Assembly (NCBI GenBank): GCA_963821505.1
Contig: CAWGEH010000003.1
Span: forward strand, 1 to 64,000
DNA length: 64,000 nt
Source: VAZQ01 sp963821505
GTDB lineage: Bacteria; Pseudomonadota; Alphaproteobacteria; Rhizobiales; Xanthobacteraceae
Direction: 5' to 3'
Made by a program: the position numbers and the translations under genes. Shown here one piece after another: positions 11,729-19,562 of this stretch. Position 1 is the first letter of the stretch. Each line of letters begins with the position of its first letter. The notes under the pieces are model-generated. The model searched no databases, was not told the origin of the DNA, and saw only the letters and a program-made list of their open reading frames with translations.

Positions 11729-11943
11729 TCCGGTGCCTCCATTCGTCGCCTCGTTACCGGACATGCCGCAGGTCTAGCAGGTGCGTGGTTAAGCGAAGGT
11801 TCTTGTCAACCTTGCTCCGGTGTTGCCCGGATCGCTCAAATTCTAGGAAAAGCCAAAACCCCTCGCGGTGGTTAATGCCCGGTGAATGCGGCGCCTTATG
11901 GACTCCGCAAGTTCCATTTCACGATTGGGAGCGGAGTGTCGCT

Positions 11944-13302
11944 TTACTGCAACAGCGGCGACCACGCCGGATCGGACGCGTAGCTCGGCGTCTTCAGCGG
12001 CTGCTCGTTGCGGCCGGTCACATCGACCGTATAGAGCATGGGCCCGCTATTTCCGCCGGGGTCGCGGAAGAACATGATCACGCGCCCATTTGGCGACCAG
12101 GTCGGGCCCTCGTTGTGATAGCCCTCGGTGAGAATCCGCTCGCCCGATCCGTCCGCGCGCATGATGCCGATAGCGAACTTGCTCTCGGTCTGCTTGGTGA
12201 AGGCGATGTAGTCGCCGCGCGGCGACCATACCGGCGTCGAGTAGGCGCCCTCGCCGAAGCTGATGCGTTGCGCCTGCCCGCCGTTCGCCGCCATGATATA
12301 GATCTGCTGCTTGCCGCCGCGGTCGGACTCGAAGCTGATGCGCGTTCCGTCGGGCGAATAGGAGGGCGCGGTGTCGATCACCTGCGTGTCGGTCAAGCGC
12401 GTCGTGGCTTTCGAGCGCAAGTCCATCACGAACAGATTGGAATTGCCCCCGCGTTGCAGACTGAAGATCACGCGCTGGCCGTCGGGCGAGAAGCGCGGGC
12501 TGAAGCTCATCCCGGGAAAGTTGCTCACGATCTCGCGCTGTCCGGTCTCGATGTTCATGAGATAGACTTTGGGATCGCCCTGGCTATAGGACATGTAAGT
12601 GATGGTGTCGGCCGAGGACGAGAAACGCGGCGTGAGCACGAGGTCGTCGCCGCGGGTGAGATAGCGCACATTGGCGCCGTCCTGGTCCATCAGCGCCAGC
12701 CGTTTGATCCGCCGCTCCTTCGGACCGGATTCGTCAACGAAGACGATGCGGCTGTCGAAATAGCCTTGATCGCCCGTGATCCGCTCGTAGACCGCGTCCG
12801 AGATGATGTGAGCGATGCGGCGCCAGTTGTCGGCGGTGGTGTTGTATTGCTCGCCGCGCAGCTGCTGGCCGGCGAACACGTCCCACAGCCGGAACTCGGC
12901 TTTGAGCCGGCCGTCCGATTGGGTGACGCGGCCGGTGACCAGCGCCTGGGCGTTGATCTGGCGCCAGTCCGCAAAGCGGGGCAGCGTGTCGATGGTCGAG
13001 ATTTTCTCGATATAGGCCGCCGGATCGATCGGCGCGAACAGGCCGGAGCGCTGCAGGTTCGAGGCGATGATCTGGCTCACATTGTGTCCCGCGGCGGGGT
13101 CCTGCGTTGCGACTCCGATGAAATCGGGGATCGCGATCGGCACGGGTTGCACATTGCCCTGCGTGACGTCGAGCTTGAGCACCGCCGCCGCCGGTCGCGG
13201 GGTGACGCCCGCGAGCGCGCCCACGGCGGCGCCCGCTCCGAGCATCACCACTCGGCGACGGCTCAATGCTTGCCAGTTCGGAAGCGAAGCGCGCTCAATC
13301 AT
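11944..13302 (-). CDS. tolB: Tol-Pal translocation protein TolB
   Basis: Periplasmic beta-propeller protein that shuttles between Pal and TolA. 452 residues. The N-terminus carries twin Arg (LSRRRVVMLGAGAAVGALAG), an unusual export signal that looks Tat-like, ending near PAAA-VLKLD. An N-terminal alpha/beta domain (PIAIPDF...GHNVSQIIASNLQRSGLF) is followed by five WD40-like PD40 blades with the recurring pattern FSPDG / YSPDGTRISFESDRGG / WSPRGDYIAFT. Within the minus-strand tolQRAB-pal run, 30 bp after tolA. Confidence 0.97.
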   Translation of the reverse strand: MIERASLPNWQALSRRRVVMLGAGAAVGALAGVTPRPAAAVLKLDVTQGNVQPVPIAIPDFIGVATQDPAAGHNVSQIIASNLQRSGLFAPIDPAAYIEKISTIDTLPRFADWRQINAQALVTGRVTQSDGRLKAEFRLWDVFAGQQLRGEQYNTTADNWRRIAHIISDAVYERITGDQGYFDSRIVFVDESGPKERRIKRLALMDQDGANVRYLTRGDDLVLTPRFSSSADTITYMSYSQGDPKVYLMNIETGQREIVSNFPGMSFSPRFSPDGQRVIFSLQRGGNSNLFVMDLRSKATTRLTDTQVIDTAPSYSPDGTRISFESDRGGKQQIYIMAANGGQAQRISFGEGAYSTPVWSPRGDYIAFTKQTESKFAIGIMRADGSGERILTEGYHNEGPTWSPNGRVIMFFRDPGGNSGPMLYTVDVTGRNEQPLKTPSYASDPAWSPLLQ

Positions 13303-13332
13303 GGTCTTGTCGTCTCTGCGCGTCGGCGGCGT

Positions 13333-14226
13333 TCACCGGGCACCGAACATTTCGCGCGGATCGAAAGTGATCTCGATGTCTTTCCATTGCTCGTAATGTT
13401 CGGGCTTGAGCATGTCGTAAGGTTGGCCGCGGTTGAGCGCGCGGGCGGCGCTTTCACGGGCGGCGATGGCGAGCGGGCTATTGCCGCTAGATACCAATTG
13501 CGGCCACGGCCCGGGGGCAAGGCGACCGTCGGGGCTGAGCTTGATCCTGAACACGACCACCAACTCCTTCGGATCTTTCGCTCCGGCTGGCGGGGTCCAA
13601 AGCTGCGCAAGCCGGTGACGCAACGCGTCAAGCTCGCTCAGTGAAATCTGCGCCGCGGCGCCATGCGATACGCCGAGCGAGGTCGTATCGTTGAGGGTAT
13701 CGCCGGCGGCGGCGAGCCGGGTCGCATTGCGCTTGTCGAGCAGCGCCTCGACCTGCTTGGGATCGAACTTGGGCGCCGGCGGCGCCGGCTTCTTCCGCGG
13801 CATCGGGGGCTTGGCGTCCGCCGTCTTCGGCTCGGGCTTCTTGGCTTCGTCCTTCGTCAGCGCCTGCGCGATCTCATCGGGCTTGGTCTCGGCCTGCTTT
13901 TTCTCGGTCTTCTCGGGCGGCTTGGACTCCGGGACCGGCGGCGCCGTGTCGCGCGCGGCTTTAACTTCTTTCTTCTCCACCACCTTGGCGGTTGGATCCT
14001 CGACCGGGTTGGCCTCCGCGACCTTTTCGACCAAAGGCTTCTGCGTCTCCACCTTTGGGGCGCTCTTGTTGCCCGCCGTCATCTGCGTGAATTCGGACAC
14101 GCTCACGATATCGACCGGCAGGGCCTCGCTCGGCGGGGCCGGAAGCGGCCTGGCCGCGAGCGAAAATACGCTCCACAGCAGCACGGCTGCGTGGCCGACC
14201 CCTGATATGGCGTAGGCTGTCCTCAT
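13333..14226 (-). CDS. tolA: TolA-like energy-transducing protein
   Basis: Inner-membrane protein whose C-terminal domain crosses the periplasm to reach TolB/Pal, driven by TolQR. 297 residues. One N-terminal membrane segment (about residues 8-24), then a long charged Lys/Glu/Pro/Ala-rich arm (EKVAEANPVEDPTAKVVEKK, then Pro-Lys repeats), and a C-terminal TonB/TolA-like domain (VVFRIKLSPDGRLAPGP, ESAARALNRGQPYDML). Position between tolR and tolB fixes the identity. The name is by context; the arm is low-complexity and cannot be aligned by eye. Confidence 0.9.
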   Translation of the reverse strand: MRTAYAISGVGHAAVLLWSVFSLAARPLPAPPSEALPVDIVSVSEFTQMTAGNKSAPKVETQKPLVEKVAEANPVEDPTAKVVEKKEVKAARDTAPPVPESKPPEKTEKKQAETKPDEIAQALTKDEAKKPEPKTADAKPPMPRKKPAPPAPKFDPKQVEALLDKRNATRLAAAGDTLNDTTSLGVSHGAAAQISLSELDALRHRLAQLWTPPAGAKDPKELVVVFRIKLSPDGRLAPGPWPQLVSSGNSPLAIAARESAARALNRGQPYDMLKPEHYEQWKDIEITFDPREMFGAR

Positions 14227-14244
14227 TCCCCTTCTACTCGCGCG

Positions 14245-14700
14245 TCAGCGCGTCGCCCCCTGCTCGATTTCCGTCACCAGCGCCACGCGGCGGAAGCCGG
14301 CGGCCGATATTCTCCCCATCACCTTCATCACCGTGCCGTAGTCGACCTGCCGATCACCGCGCACAAAGATGCGCTCCTCCGCGCCCCCGCGCGCCTCGGT
14401 GATCGCCTTGAGCTTGGGGACCAGTTCCTCCAGCGCAATTTCGGTATTTTGGAGGTAGACCTCGCCCTTCACGTTAACCGATACCGTCAGCGGCTCCTTG
14501 TCCTGGTCGAGGCTCTTGGCCTGGGTCTGCGGCAGATCGAGCGGGACCCCCACCGTCAAGAGGGGGGCGGAAACCATGAAAATGATCAGCAGGACCAGCA
14601 TGACGTCGACCATCGGCGTCACGTTGATTTCGGACATGACCGGGCGGCGACGGTGCCGCCGCCTGCCGGCGAGCGCAGCAGTGCCGCCGTTCATCGCCAT
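14245..14700 (-). CDS. tolR: Tol-Pal proton-channel protein TolR (ExbD family)
   Basis: Partner of TolQ in the proton channel powering TolA. 151 residues. A single membrane helix near residues 30-48 (PMVDVMLVLLIIFMVSAP) contains the conserved Asp used for proton transfer, preceded by the signature SEINVTP. A periplasmic domain follows, ending VMKVMGRISAAGFRRVALVTE. Lies 9 bp after tolQ and 18 bp before tolA, so co-transcribed. Confidence 0.97.
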   Translation of the reverse strand: MAMNGGTAALAGRRRHRRRPVMSEINVTPMVDVMLVLLIIFMVSAPLLTVGVPLDLPQTQAKSLDQDKEPLTVSVNVKGEVYLQNTEIALEELVPKLKAITEARGGAEERIFVRGDRQVDYGTVMKVMGRISAAGFRRVALVTEIEQGATR

Positions 14701-14709
14701 GCCGGACCC

Positions 14710-15390
14710 CTATCCCCGTTCGTCGATCTGCCGCGACAGGATGGCGGCAAATTCGTCGGCGAACCCCTCCAGGCGCTGGGCCTGTTTGTTCACGTCGGAG
14801 ACGAACTTGTTATAGAAAATAGTCGCCGGTATGGCGGCGACGAGGCCGATTGCGGTTGCGAACAGGGCTTCGGCGATGCCGGGGGCGACCACGGCCAGCG
14901 AGGTGGTCTGCTGGCCGGCGATGGCCCGAAAGCTTGTCATGATGCCCCAAACGGTGCCGAACAGGCCGATAAAGGGCCCGGCCGAGCCGACTGTGGCAAG
15001 GACCAGGAGGTAACGCTCGAGCCGCGCGATTTCGCGCTGGATGGTCACGTCCATGACCTTTTCGATCCGCGTCTGCAGACCGGCAAAGGAGCGCGGCTGG
15101 CTCTCCACGCTTCGCTTCCATTCCCGCATCGCCGCCACGAACAGCGCCGCCATCGAGTGGGTCGGCCGCGAGGCGAGCGCGCGGTAGAGCTCATCCAGCG
15201 ACTGGCCGGACCAGAACGCCTGCTCGAAGCCGTCCATGGCCCGACGGGTGCGCGAATAGAGAATGAACTTGTCGATCGCAATGGCCCAGACCGCGATCGA
15301 TGCGACCAGGAGGCCGATCATCACGATTTTGACGACCAGGTCCGCGTTCAGGAACAGGTCCCACATCGAGATCGGCGCGCCCGATGGCAT
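14710..15390 (-). CDS. tolQ: Tol-Pal proton-channel protein TolQ
   Basis: Three-helix inner-membrane subunit of the TolQR motor. 226 residues from the ATG at 15390, chosen because GGGAGGAG lies just upstream; the frame extends to 15477 without a better site. Helix 1 is near residues 15-35 (VKIVMIGLLVASIAVWAIAIDKF). Helices 2 and 3 carry the family motifs VGSAGPFIGLFGTVWGIM and APGIAEALFATAIGLVAAIPA. First gene of the tolQRAB-pal run; ybgC, usually adjacent, is about 1.6 kb upstream, separated by tetR and a DUF2852 gene. Confidence 0.97.
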   Translation of the reverse strand: MPSGAPISMWDLFLNADLVVKIVMIGLLVASIAVWAIAIDKFILYSRTRRAMDGFEQAFWSGQSLDELYRALASRPTHSMAALFVAAMREWKRSVESQPRSFAGLQTRIEKVMDVTIQREIARLERYLLVLATVGSAGPFIGLFGTVWGIMTSFRAIAGQQTTSLAVVAPGIAEALFATAIGLVAAIPATIFYNKFVSDVNKQAQRLEGFADEFAAILSRQIDERG

Positions 15391-15793
15391 GGCATCTCCT
15401 CCCGGCAGTCCAATTCTTCCGGCTGTCCCCAAGTCCCCGCAGTCAAACCAGGGCCATCGCGTGGACGAGAACGGCATGCCAGGCGACGTCGCCGACGCCG
15501 CCGAAGACCCGAAATTACGGGAAAAACCCGGCCCCCACCGGTAAGTACCGATTCCCCGCGAAAGGTGACCAAACTAGGGCGTGAGACCCGCCAGTGCGGA
15601 GTTAGTTAGCTGGCGCCGATTGGATTAAGGCCCGGTTACCAGCCTGCGGCAGTCGCGTGCGTCTCGCAGCCGCACCACCCCAATCACAGTGCGATCGAGA
15701 TGGCGCCAGGCACGGCGCTGCCCTCCCCAAGCGCAAACGGGCCGCCCACCAACGGCGGGCGGCCCGAGCGTTCGGAACGGAAACGCGGCTAAT
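15391..15793. other. Gene-free stretch upstream of tolQ
   Basis: About 400 bases with no convincing gene. It must carry the promoter of the tol run. It holds a near match to a CtrA site on the plus strand (TTAA-GGCCCGG-TTAC at about 15624-15638) and, at its far end, the hairpin terminator of the DUF2852 gene. No clear sigma-70 boxes were picked out by eye. Confidence 0.5.
15739..15765 (-). terminator. GC hairpin after the DUF2852 gene
   Basis: A perfect 9-bp stem GGGCCGCCC / GGGCGGCCC with a 9-base loop lies 29 bases past the DUF2852 stop codon. On the minus strand only a short TTT follows, so it is a weak intrinsic terminator, but its position fits. Confidence 0.6.
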
Positions 15794-16210
15794 CTAGTTC
15801 TGAGGCGGCGGTGAGGGGTGCTGCGCCGGAGACGGGCCGGTGCGCGTGCGACGCTCGGCCATGAATTGATCGAACTCGGCTTTATCCTTGGCCATGCGCA
15901 GGCGGGCAAGAAAGTCGTGAAATTCGCGCTGCTCCTCTTCGAGGCGCCGCAAGGTCTCCTGACGATATTCGTCAAATGCCCGGTTGCCGCTCGAGCGCGA
16001 TGGCTGCCACCAAGTCCCGGCAGGACGCATCTGGTCGGCCGCTCCGTGCCAACGGGCCATACCGCCGCCTTTCCAGCAACTCATTCGTCCGCTCCCAATG
16101 ATGAATGCCAGGGTGGCAAGACCAACCGGCCACCAGATGACGAAGCCGAGGATCATCAGCGCGATCCAGGCCGGTTTTCCCAACTCATCGAGCTTTGCAA
16201 CGATAGGCAT
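15794..16210 (-). CDS. DUF2852 family membrane protein
   Basis: 138-residue protein of unknown function. One hydrophobic segment (about residues 13-38, WIALMILGFVIWWPVGLATLAFIIG) precedes a Trp/Gly-rich stretch. A C-terminal amphipathic helix follows (SGNRAFDEYRQETLRRLEEEQREFHDFLARLRMAKDKAEFDQFM), which is the family hallmark. Found throughout Rhizobiales. It is downstream of the tetR gene on the same strand, 75 bp away, so it may be a target of that regulator; a partial TTTACAT half-site lies just upstream (about 16240). Function cannot be inferred. Confidence 0.85.
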   Translation of the reverse strand: MPIVAKLDELGKPAWIALMILGFVIWWPVGLATLAFIIGSGRMSCWKGGGMARWHGAADQMRPAGTWWQPSRSSGNRAFDEYRQETLRRLEEEQREFHDFLARLRMAKDKAEFDQFMAERRTRTGPSPAQHPSPPPQN

Positions 16211-16285
16211 GCGGGCCTCGCCTGTGAATGTTAATCACATTTACATAGCTAGAGGCCTTTCGTCAGGTTGTCAAGCCGGGGGCCG

Positions 16286-16954
16286 CTACGCCGGGGTGGA
16301 ACGATCTCCCGCCGCAGGCACCGTAAAGCCCAAGCCCCGCAGATAGATCAGCACCGCCGCCTCCAGCAAATCCTCTGGCGCCATCGGAAGCGAGCGGCGG
16401 GCCGCGTCGCCGCGCCCGAACAACGACGCGATGCCGTGCGACAAGGCCCAGATGTGCAGCGCCATCATCAGGACCGGCGGACGATGCGGCACCGGAATGG
16501 TGGCGATGAGGCGCTCGGTGGCGTTGCGCAACACGGCAAAGGCCCGCTCCCCCGCCTCGCGCAGCTCCGGGCTTGCTTCGGGCGGGATGCCCGCCTCGAA
16601 CATGGCGGAGTAGTAGGCCGGCTCGCTCTTGGCGAATTGAAGATAGGCCTTTCCGATACGCTCCAGCGCCGCAAACGGATCGGGACGGCCACCGTCCCAC
16701 GCGCGCGTGAGCACCGCCTCGAAGCGCTCGAAGCCGCGCCGCGCGACGTCGGCCAGCAACTCGTCGCGATCGCGGAAATGCCGGTAGGGCGCCGCCGGAC
16801 TAACTCCGGCCCATCGCGCCGCTTCTGCGAAGGTGAAGCCGGCGGGCCCCTTTTGCGCGATCAATTCGAGCGCAGCGTTGATCAAAGCCTCTTTCAGATT
16901 GCCGTGGTGATAGCCGCGCGGGCCTGACCGTCCGCCTTGCCTGGACCAGCTCAT
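16286..16954 (-). CDS. TetR/AcrR family transcriptional regulator
   Basis: 222-residue one-component repressor. The N-terminal helix-turn-helix is clear: YHHGNLKEALINAALELI, then FTFAEAARWAGVSPAAPYRHFRDRDELLADVA. The C-terminal ligand domain resembles the WHG (TetR_C_33-like) type with LERIGKAYLQFAKSEPAYYSAMF and LHIWALSHGIASLFGRG. The start ATG at 16954 lies inside a perfect 9-3-9 palindrome, suggesting that the protein represses itself. The neighbouring DUF2852 gene is a possible second target. The effector is unknown. Confidence 0.93.
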   Translation of the reverse strand: MSWSRQGGRSGPRGYHHGNLKEALINAALELIAQKGPAGFTFAEAARWAGVSPAAPYRHFRDRDELLADVARRGFERFEAVLTRAWDGGRPDPFAALERIGKAYLQFAKSEPAYYSAMFEAGIPPEASPELREAGERAFAVLRNATERLIATIPVPHRPPVLMMALHIWALSHGIASLFGRGDAARRSLPMAPEDLLEAAVLIYLRGLGFTVPAAGDRSTPA

Positions 16955-16972
16955 GTAAAGAGCCTTTACATG
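16952..16972. promoter_or_regulatory. Operator-like palindrome on the tetR start codon
   Basis: Arms CATGTAAAG and CTTTACATG are perfect inverted copies around AGC. The innermost CAT of the left arm is the complement of the tetR start codon. The size and symmetry match a TetR dimer site, so self-repression by blocking initiation is likely. This is inference from symmetry and location. Confidence 0.7.
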
Positions 16973-17015
16973 ACTCGGGACGAGCCGTCGACAGCGGCCA
17001 CCGTGTTGTCGTCGG

Positions 17016-17471
17016 TCAATCGCCGATCAGGTCCCGACCGGCCTGCATGGCGGTTCGCAACGCCTTGGGGATCGGCCGCGCCTGCCCGCCGCAGACGAAG
17101 GCCACCCGCACATGCGCCTCGACCAGTATCTCGTTGTCTCTCGTAATTCGCTGGTGGAGCATGATCGAAGCGCCCTTCACCTCTTCCGGCGCCGTGGTGA
17201 CTTCCAAGACATCATCCATGCGGGCGGACTTGAGAAATTCGATCTGCATCGAGCGCACCACGAAGGCAAAAGCCGGCGCCTCCTGCTGCGCCGCTTCGAA
17301 CAGGGGGCGATGGCCGGCGCCCAGGAGGCGCAGATGATTGGTACGGCCGCGCTCCATGAAGCGCAGATAATTGGCATGATAAACGATGCCGGAAAAATCC
17401 GTGTCCTCGTAATAGACGCGCACCGACATGACGTGGCGGCCGCCGCGGATTTCGCCGTCGAGAACGTTCAT
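17016..17471 (-). CDS. ybgC: Tol-Pal-associated acyl-CoA thioesterase YbgC
   Basis: Hot-dog-fold thioesterase associated with the Tol-Pal cluster, acting on acyl-CoA or acyl-ACP. 151 residues. The catalytic signature is VYYEDTDFSGIVYHANYLRFMERGRT, with the Asp and the Tyr-His-Ala-Asn motif. The start is the ATG at 17471, overlapping the stop of the upstream GFA-like gene as ATGA. It is the normal first gene of tol clusters, but here tetR and a DUF2852 gene lie between it and tolQ. Confidence 0.93.
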   Translation of the reverse strand: MNVLDGEIRGGRHVMSVRVYYEDTDFSGIVYHANYLRFMERGRTNHLRLLGAGHRPLFEAAQQEAPAFAFVVRSMQIEFLKSARMDDVLEVTTAPEEVKGASIMLHQRITRDNEILVEAHVRVAFVCGGQARPIPKALRTAMQAGRDLIGD

Positions 17472-17848
17472 TGTCCCGCCGCGCGCGTCTCGGACGCTCT
17501 TTCCCAGTTCCTTCCGTCGAACGGTTGCGGCGAGAGCTGCGCCAGATCGATGTCGTCGAGGCAGCGCACGTTGATGTCGATCTTGTCCGGATCGGAGCGC
17601 GGCACGTAGAACGGATGAATGCCGCAATATCTGCAGAACATGTGTTTTGCGGTCTTGGTGTTGAACTCGTAGATCGTCAGCGCATCCTTGCCGCTGATGA
17701 GCTCGAACCGTTCCGGCGGGACGATCAGGTGCAGAAATCCTTTCTTGCTACAGATCGAGCAATTGCAATCGACCACCGACGCGAGATCACCCGTGACGCG
17801 GAAGCGCACGCGGCCGCAATGGCACCCGCCTTCCATGGTCGTCAGCAT
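17468..17848 (-). CDS. GFA/CENP-V family zinc protein
   Basis: 126-residue protein of the Gfa (glutathione-dependent formaldehyde-activating-like) fold. Zinc ligands are visible: GGCHCGRVRF, DCNCSICSKKG and MFCRYCGIHPF. Most members have no known substrate, and the original formaldehyde role does not extend to all of them. I chose the ATG at 17848 (AAGG upstream); an ATG at 17836 is also possible. The same frame continues upstream into the palindromic repeat at 17898 and should not be used. Its stop overlaps the ybgC start, so the two are probably co-transcribed. Confidence 0.88.
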   Translation of the reverse strand: MLTTMEGGCHCGRVRFRVTGDLASVVDCNCSICSKKGFLHLIVPPERFELISGKDALTIYEFNTKTAKHMFCRYCGIHPFYVPRSDPDKIDINVRCLDDIDLAQLSPQPFDGRNWERASETRAAGQ

Positions 17849-17897
17849 CGTGCAGTCGCCTTTCACATCATCCCCTGTTGCGTATCCGGTCGTCGCC

Positions 17898-17973
17898 CTA
17901 GTGGTCCGATTCCGAAGTTCGTCAGCACTTGCGGCACGTTCAGACACGAACTTCGGAATCCAAGGACCACTAG
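17898..17973. repeat. CTAG-bounded palindromic element, copy 1
   Basis: 76 bp starting and ending with CTAG. Outer arms CTAGTGGTCC / GGACCACTAG; inner arms GATTCCGAAGTTCGT / ACGAACTTCGGAATC; a 3-base bulge lies on the right side and the loop is about 23 bases. Nearly a perfect long hairpin. It has the form of a small non-coding mobile element (MITE-like), with CTAG either as part of the ends or as a duplicated target. No coding capacity. Confidence 0.85.
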
Positions 17974-17986
17974 CAACTCTATGATT

Positions 17987-18064
17987 CTAGTGCCCCTTTT
18001 GAACCCGAAGTTCGCGATCGCATTTGCCGCACGGTGTGCGCGAACTTCGGGTTCGGGGCACTAG
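17987..18064. repeat. CTAG-bounded palindromic element, copy 2, overlapping the ruvB stop codon
   Basis: 78 bp with the same design as the neighbour 13 bases away. Outer arms CTAGTGCCCC / GGGGCACTAG, a TTTT bulge, inner arms GAACCCGAAGTTCGCG / CGCGAACTTCGGGTTC. The core CCGAAGTTCG is shared by both copies but the arms differ, each with matching changes on both sides. The terminal CTAG at 18061-18064 supplies the TAG stop codon of ruvB on the minus strand. Confidence 0.87.
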
Positions 18065-19116
18065 TCCTCCGTTCCCTCTCCGAACAACCCGAATTGCGCG
18101 GGATCGCGCGCGGGCTCGGCCAATCCGAGATGACGGAAGGCGTGCGCGGTCAACAGCCGCCCGCGCGGGGTGCGCTGCACCAGGCCCTTCTGGATCAGGA
18201 ACGGCTCGATGATTTCCTCGATGGCGTCGCGCGGCTCGGACAGTGCCGCCGCGATGGTCTCGATCCCGACCGGTCCGCCGCCGTAATTCTCGGCAATCGT
18301 CGTGAGGTAACGCCGGTCCATCGCATCGAGCCCGGCGGCATCGACCTCAAGCTCGACGAGCGCGCGGTCGGCGGCGGCGCGGTCGATGGTCGTGGCGCCC
18401 GCGACCAGCGTGAAGTCGCGCACCCGACGCAGGAGCCGGCCGGCGATGCGCGGCGTGCCGCGCGCGCGGCGCGCGATCTCGTTCGCGCCATCGGGGGTCA
18501 TCCCGACGCCGAGCACGCGCGCGCCGCGGTTGACGATCTCCTCAAGCTCGGGTTCGGAATAGAAATTGAGCCGCACCGGAATGCCGAAGCGGTCGCGCAA
18601 CGGATTGGTGAGGAGGCCCGCGCGCGTGGTGGCGCCGATCAGCGTGAACTTGGCGAGATCGATCTTGACCGAACGCGCGGCCGGCCCTTCGCCGATGATG
18701 AGGTCGAGCTGGAAATCCTCCATGGCGGGGTAGAGAATTTCCTCCACCGCGGGGTTGAGGCGGTGGATCTCGTCGATGAAGAGGACGTCGCGCTCTTCGA
18801 GATTGGTGAGCAGCGCCGCGAGATCGCCGGCCTTGGCGATCACCGGTCCCGACGTTGCGCGGAAATTCACGCCGAGCTCGCGCGCGACGATCTGTGCCAG
18901 CGTGGTCTTGCCGAGGCCGGGCGGGCCGACGAACAGAACATGGTCGAGCGCCTCGCGCCGCGCCCGCGCCGCCTCGATGAATACCGAAAGATTGGAACGC
19001 GCTTGCTGCTGGCCGATGAACTCGCCGAGCCGCTGCGGGCGCAGCGAAGAATCCGCGACGTCTTCTTCGCGGCGTTCGGCCGTCACCAGGCGGCGCGGGG
19101 TCGAGATCAATGACAT
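18061..19116 (-). CDS. ruvB: Holliday junction branch-migration helicase RuvB
   Basis: Hexameric AAA+ motor that pulls DNA through the RuvA-bound Holliday junction. 351 residues from the ATG at 19116. Visible motifs: LRPQRLGEFIGQ, Walker A GPPGLGKTTLA, Walker B LFIDEIHRLNP, sensor TLIGATTRAGLLTNPLRDRFG, and the C-terminal winged helix ENYGGGPVGIETIAAAL. The last residues GEGTED end at a TAG contributed by a palindromic repeat. Separated from ruvA by cdd, only 4 bases after the cdd stop. Confidence 0.98.
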   Translation of the reverse strand: MSLISTPRRLVTAERREEDVADSSLRPQRLGEFIGQQQARSNLSVFIEAARARREALDHVLFVGPPGLGKTTLAQIVARELGVNFRATSGPVIAKAGDLAALLTNLEERDVLFIDEIHRLNPAVEEILYPAMEDFQLDLIIGEGPAARSVKIDLAKFTLIGATTRAGLLTNPLRDRFGIPVRLNFYSEPELEEIVNRGARVLGVGMTPDGANEIARRARGTPRIAGRLLRRVRDFTLVAGATTIDRAAADRALVELEVDAAGLDAMDRRYLTTIAENYGGGPVGIETIAAALSEPRDAIEEIIEPFLIQKGLVQRTPRGRLLTAHAFRHLGLAEPARDPAQFGLFGEGTED

Positions 19117-19120
19117 ACCC

Positions 19121-19543
19121 TCACAGCGTGCGCTCCCGGCTGTACTTGTTCGGCAGCAACTCGCCGATGCCGGCGATGACGGGGCCGTTGGCGCCGGGCA
19201 CGATGACGCGGGCGTTGCGATCATAGTCCCAGATCAGCTCGCGGCAGCTCCCGCACGGCGACACCACCACGATGGCCTGGTCCTTGTCGGCGGGCTCGGG
19301 ATGGCGTACCGCCACGATGGTCTCGATTCCGGTCTCGCCGTGCTCGGTCACGGCCTTACCGAGCGCCACCGCCTCGGCACACACCGCCATGCGCCCCAAA
19401 TAAGCGTCGAGATTGACGCCGGCATAGATGCGTCCATCGCGCGTGCGCAGCGCGGCACCGACCTCCTGCCAGTCGTTGCGATAGCGCCGTTTGATCGCTT
19501 CGCTCGCGGCGGCGATCAACTCCTGGTCGCGCTCACTCAGCAT
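19121..19543 (-). CDS. cdd: Cytidine deaminase-like protein inserted between ruvA and ruvB
   Basis: 140-residue zinc deaminase of the cytidine/blasticidin-S deaminase type. Zinc and catalytic residues: Cys55-Ala-Glu57 (VCAEAVALG) and Cys97/Cys100 (SPCGSCRELI). Expected activity is hydrolytic deamination of cytidine or a related nucleoside in pyrimidine salvage, but small members of this group can act on other substrates. The ATG at 19543 is used; the frame also opens at a TTG at 19573. It lies 19 bp after ruvA and 4 bp before ruvB on the same strand, so it is part of the ruv transcript. That is not its usual place. Confidence 0.88.
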   Translation of the reverse strand: MLSERDQELIAAASEAIKRRYRNDWQEVGAALRTRDGRIYAGVNLDAYLGRMAVCAEAVALGKAVTEHGETGIETIVAVRHPEPADKDQAIVVVSPCGSCRELIWDYDRNARVIVPGANGPVIAGIGELLPNKYSRERTL

Positions 19544-19562
19544 CGAACAATGTCCGTCTTCA

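Noticed and set aside
15624..15638. A second CtrA site upstream of tolQ
   Set aside because: One half is TTAC rather than TTAA and it lies about 235 bases from the gene; too weak to call, so it is mentioned only in the spacer entry.
17849..17947. An N-terminal extension of the GFA-like protein
   Set aside because: The extra codons run into the palindromic repeat and are not part of the zinc fold; the ATG at 17848 is adequate.
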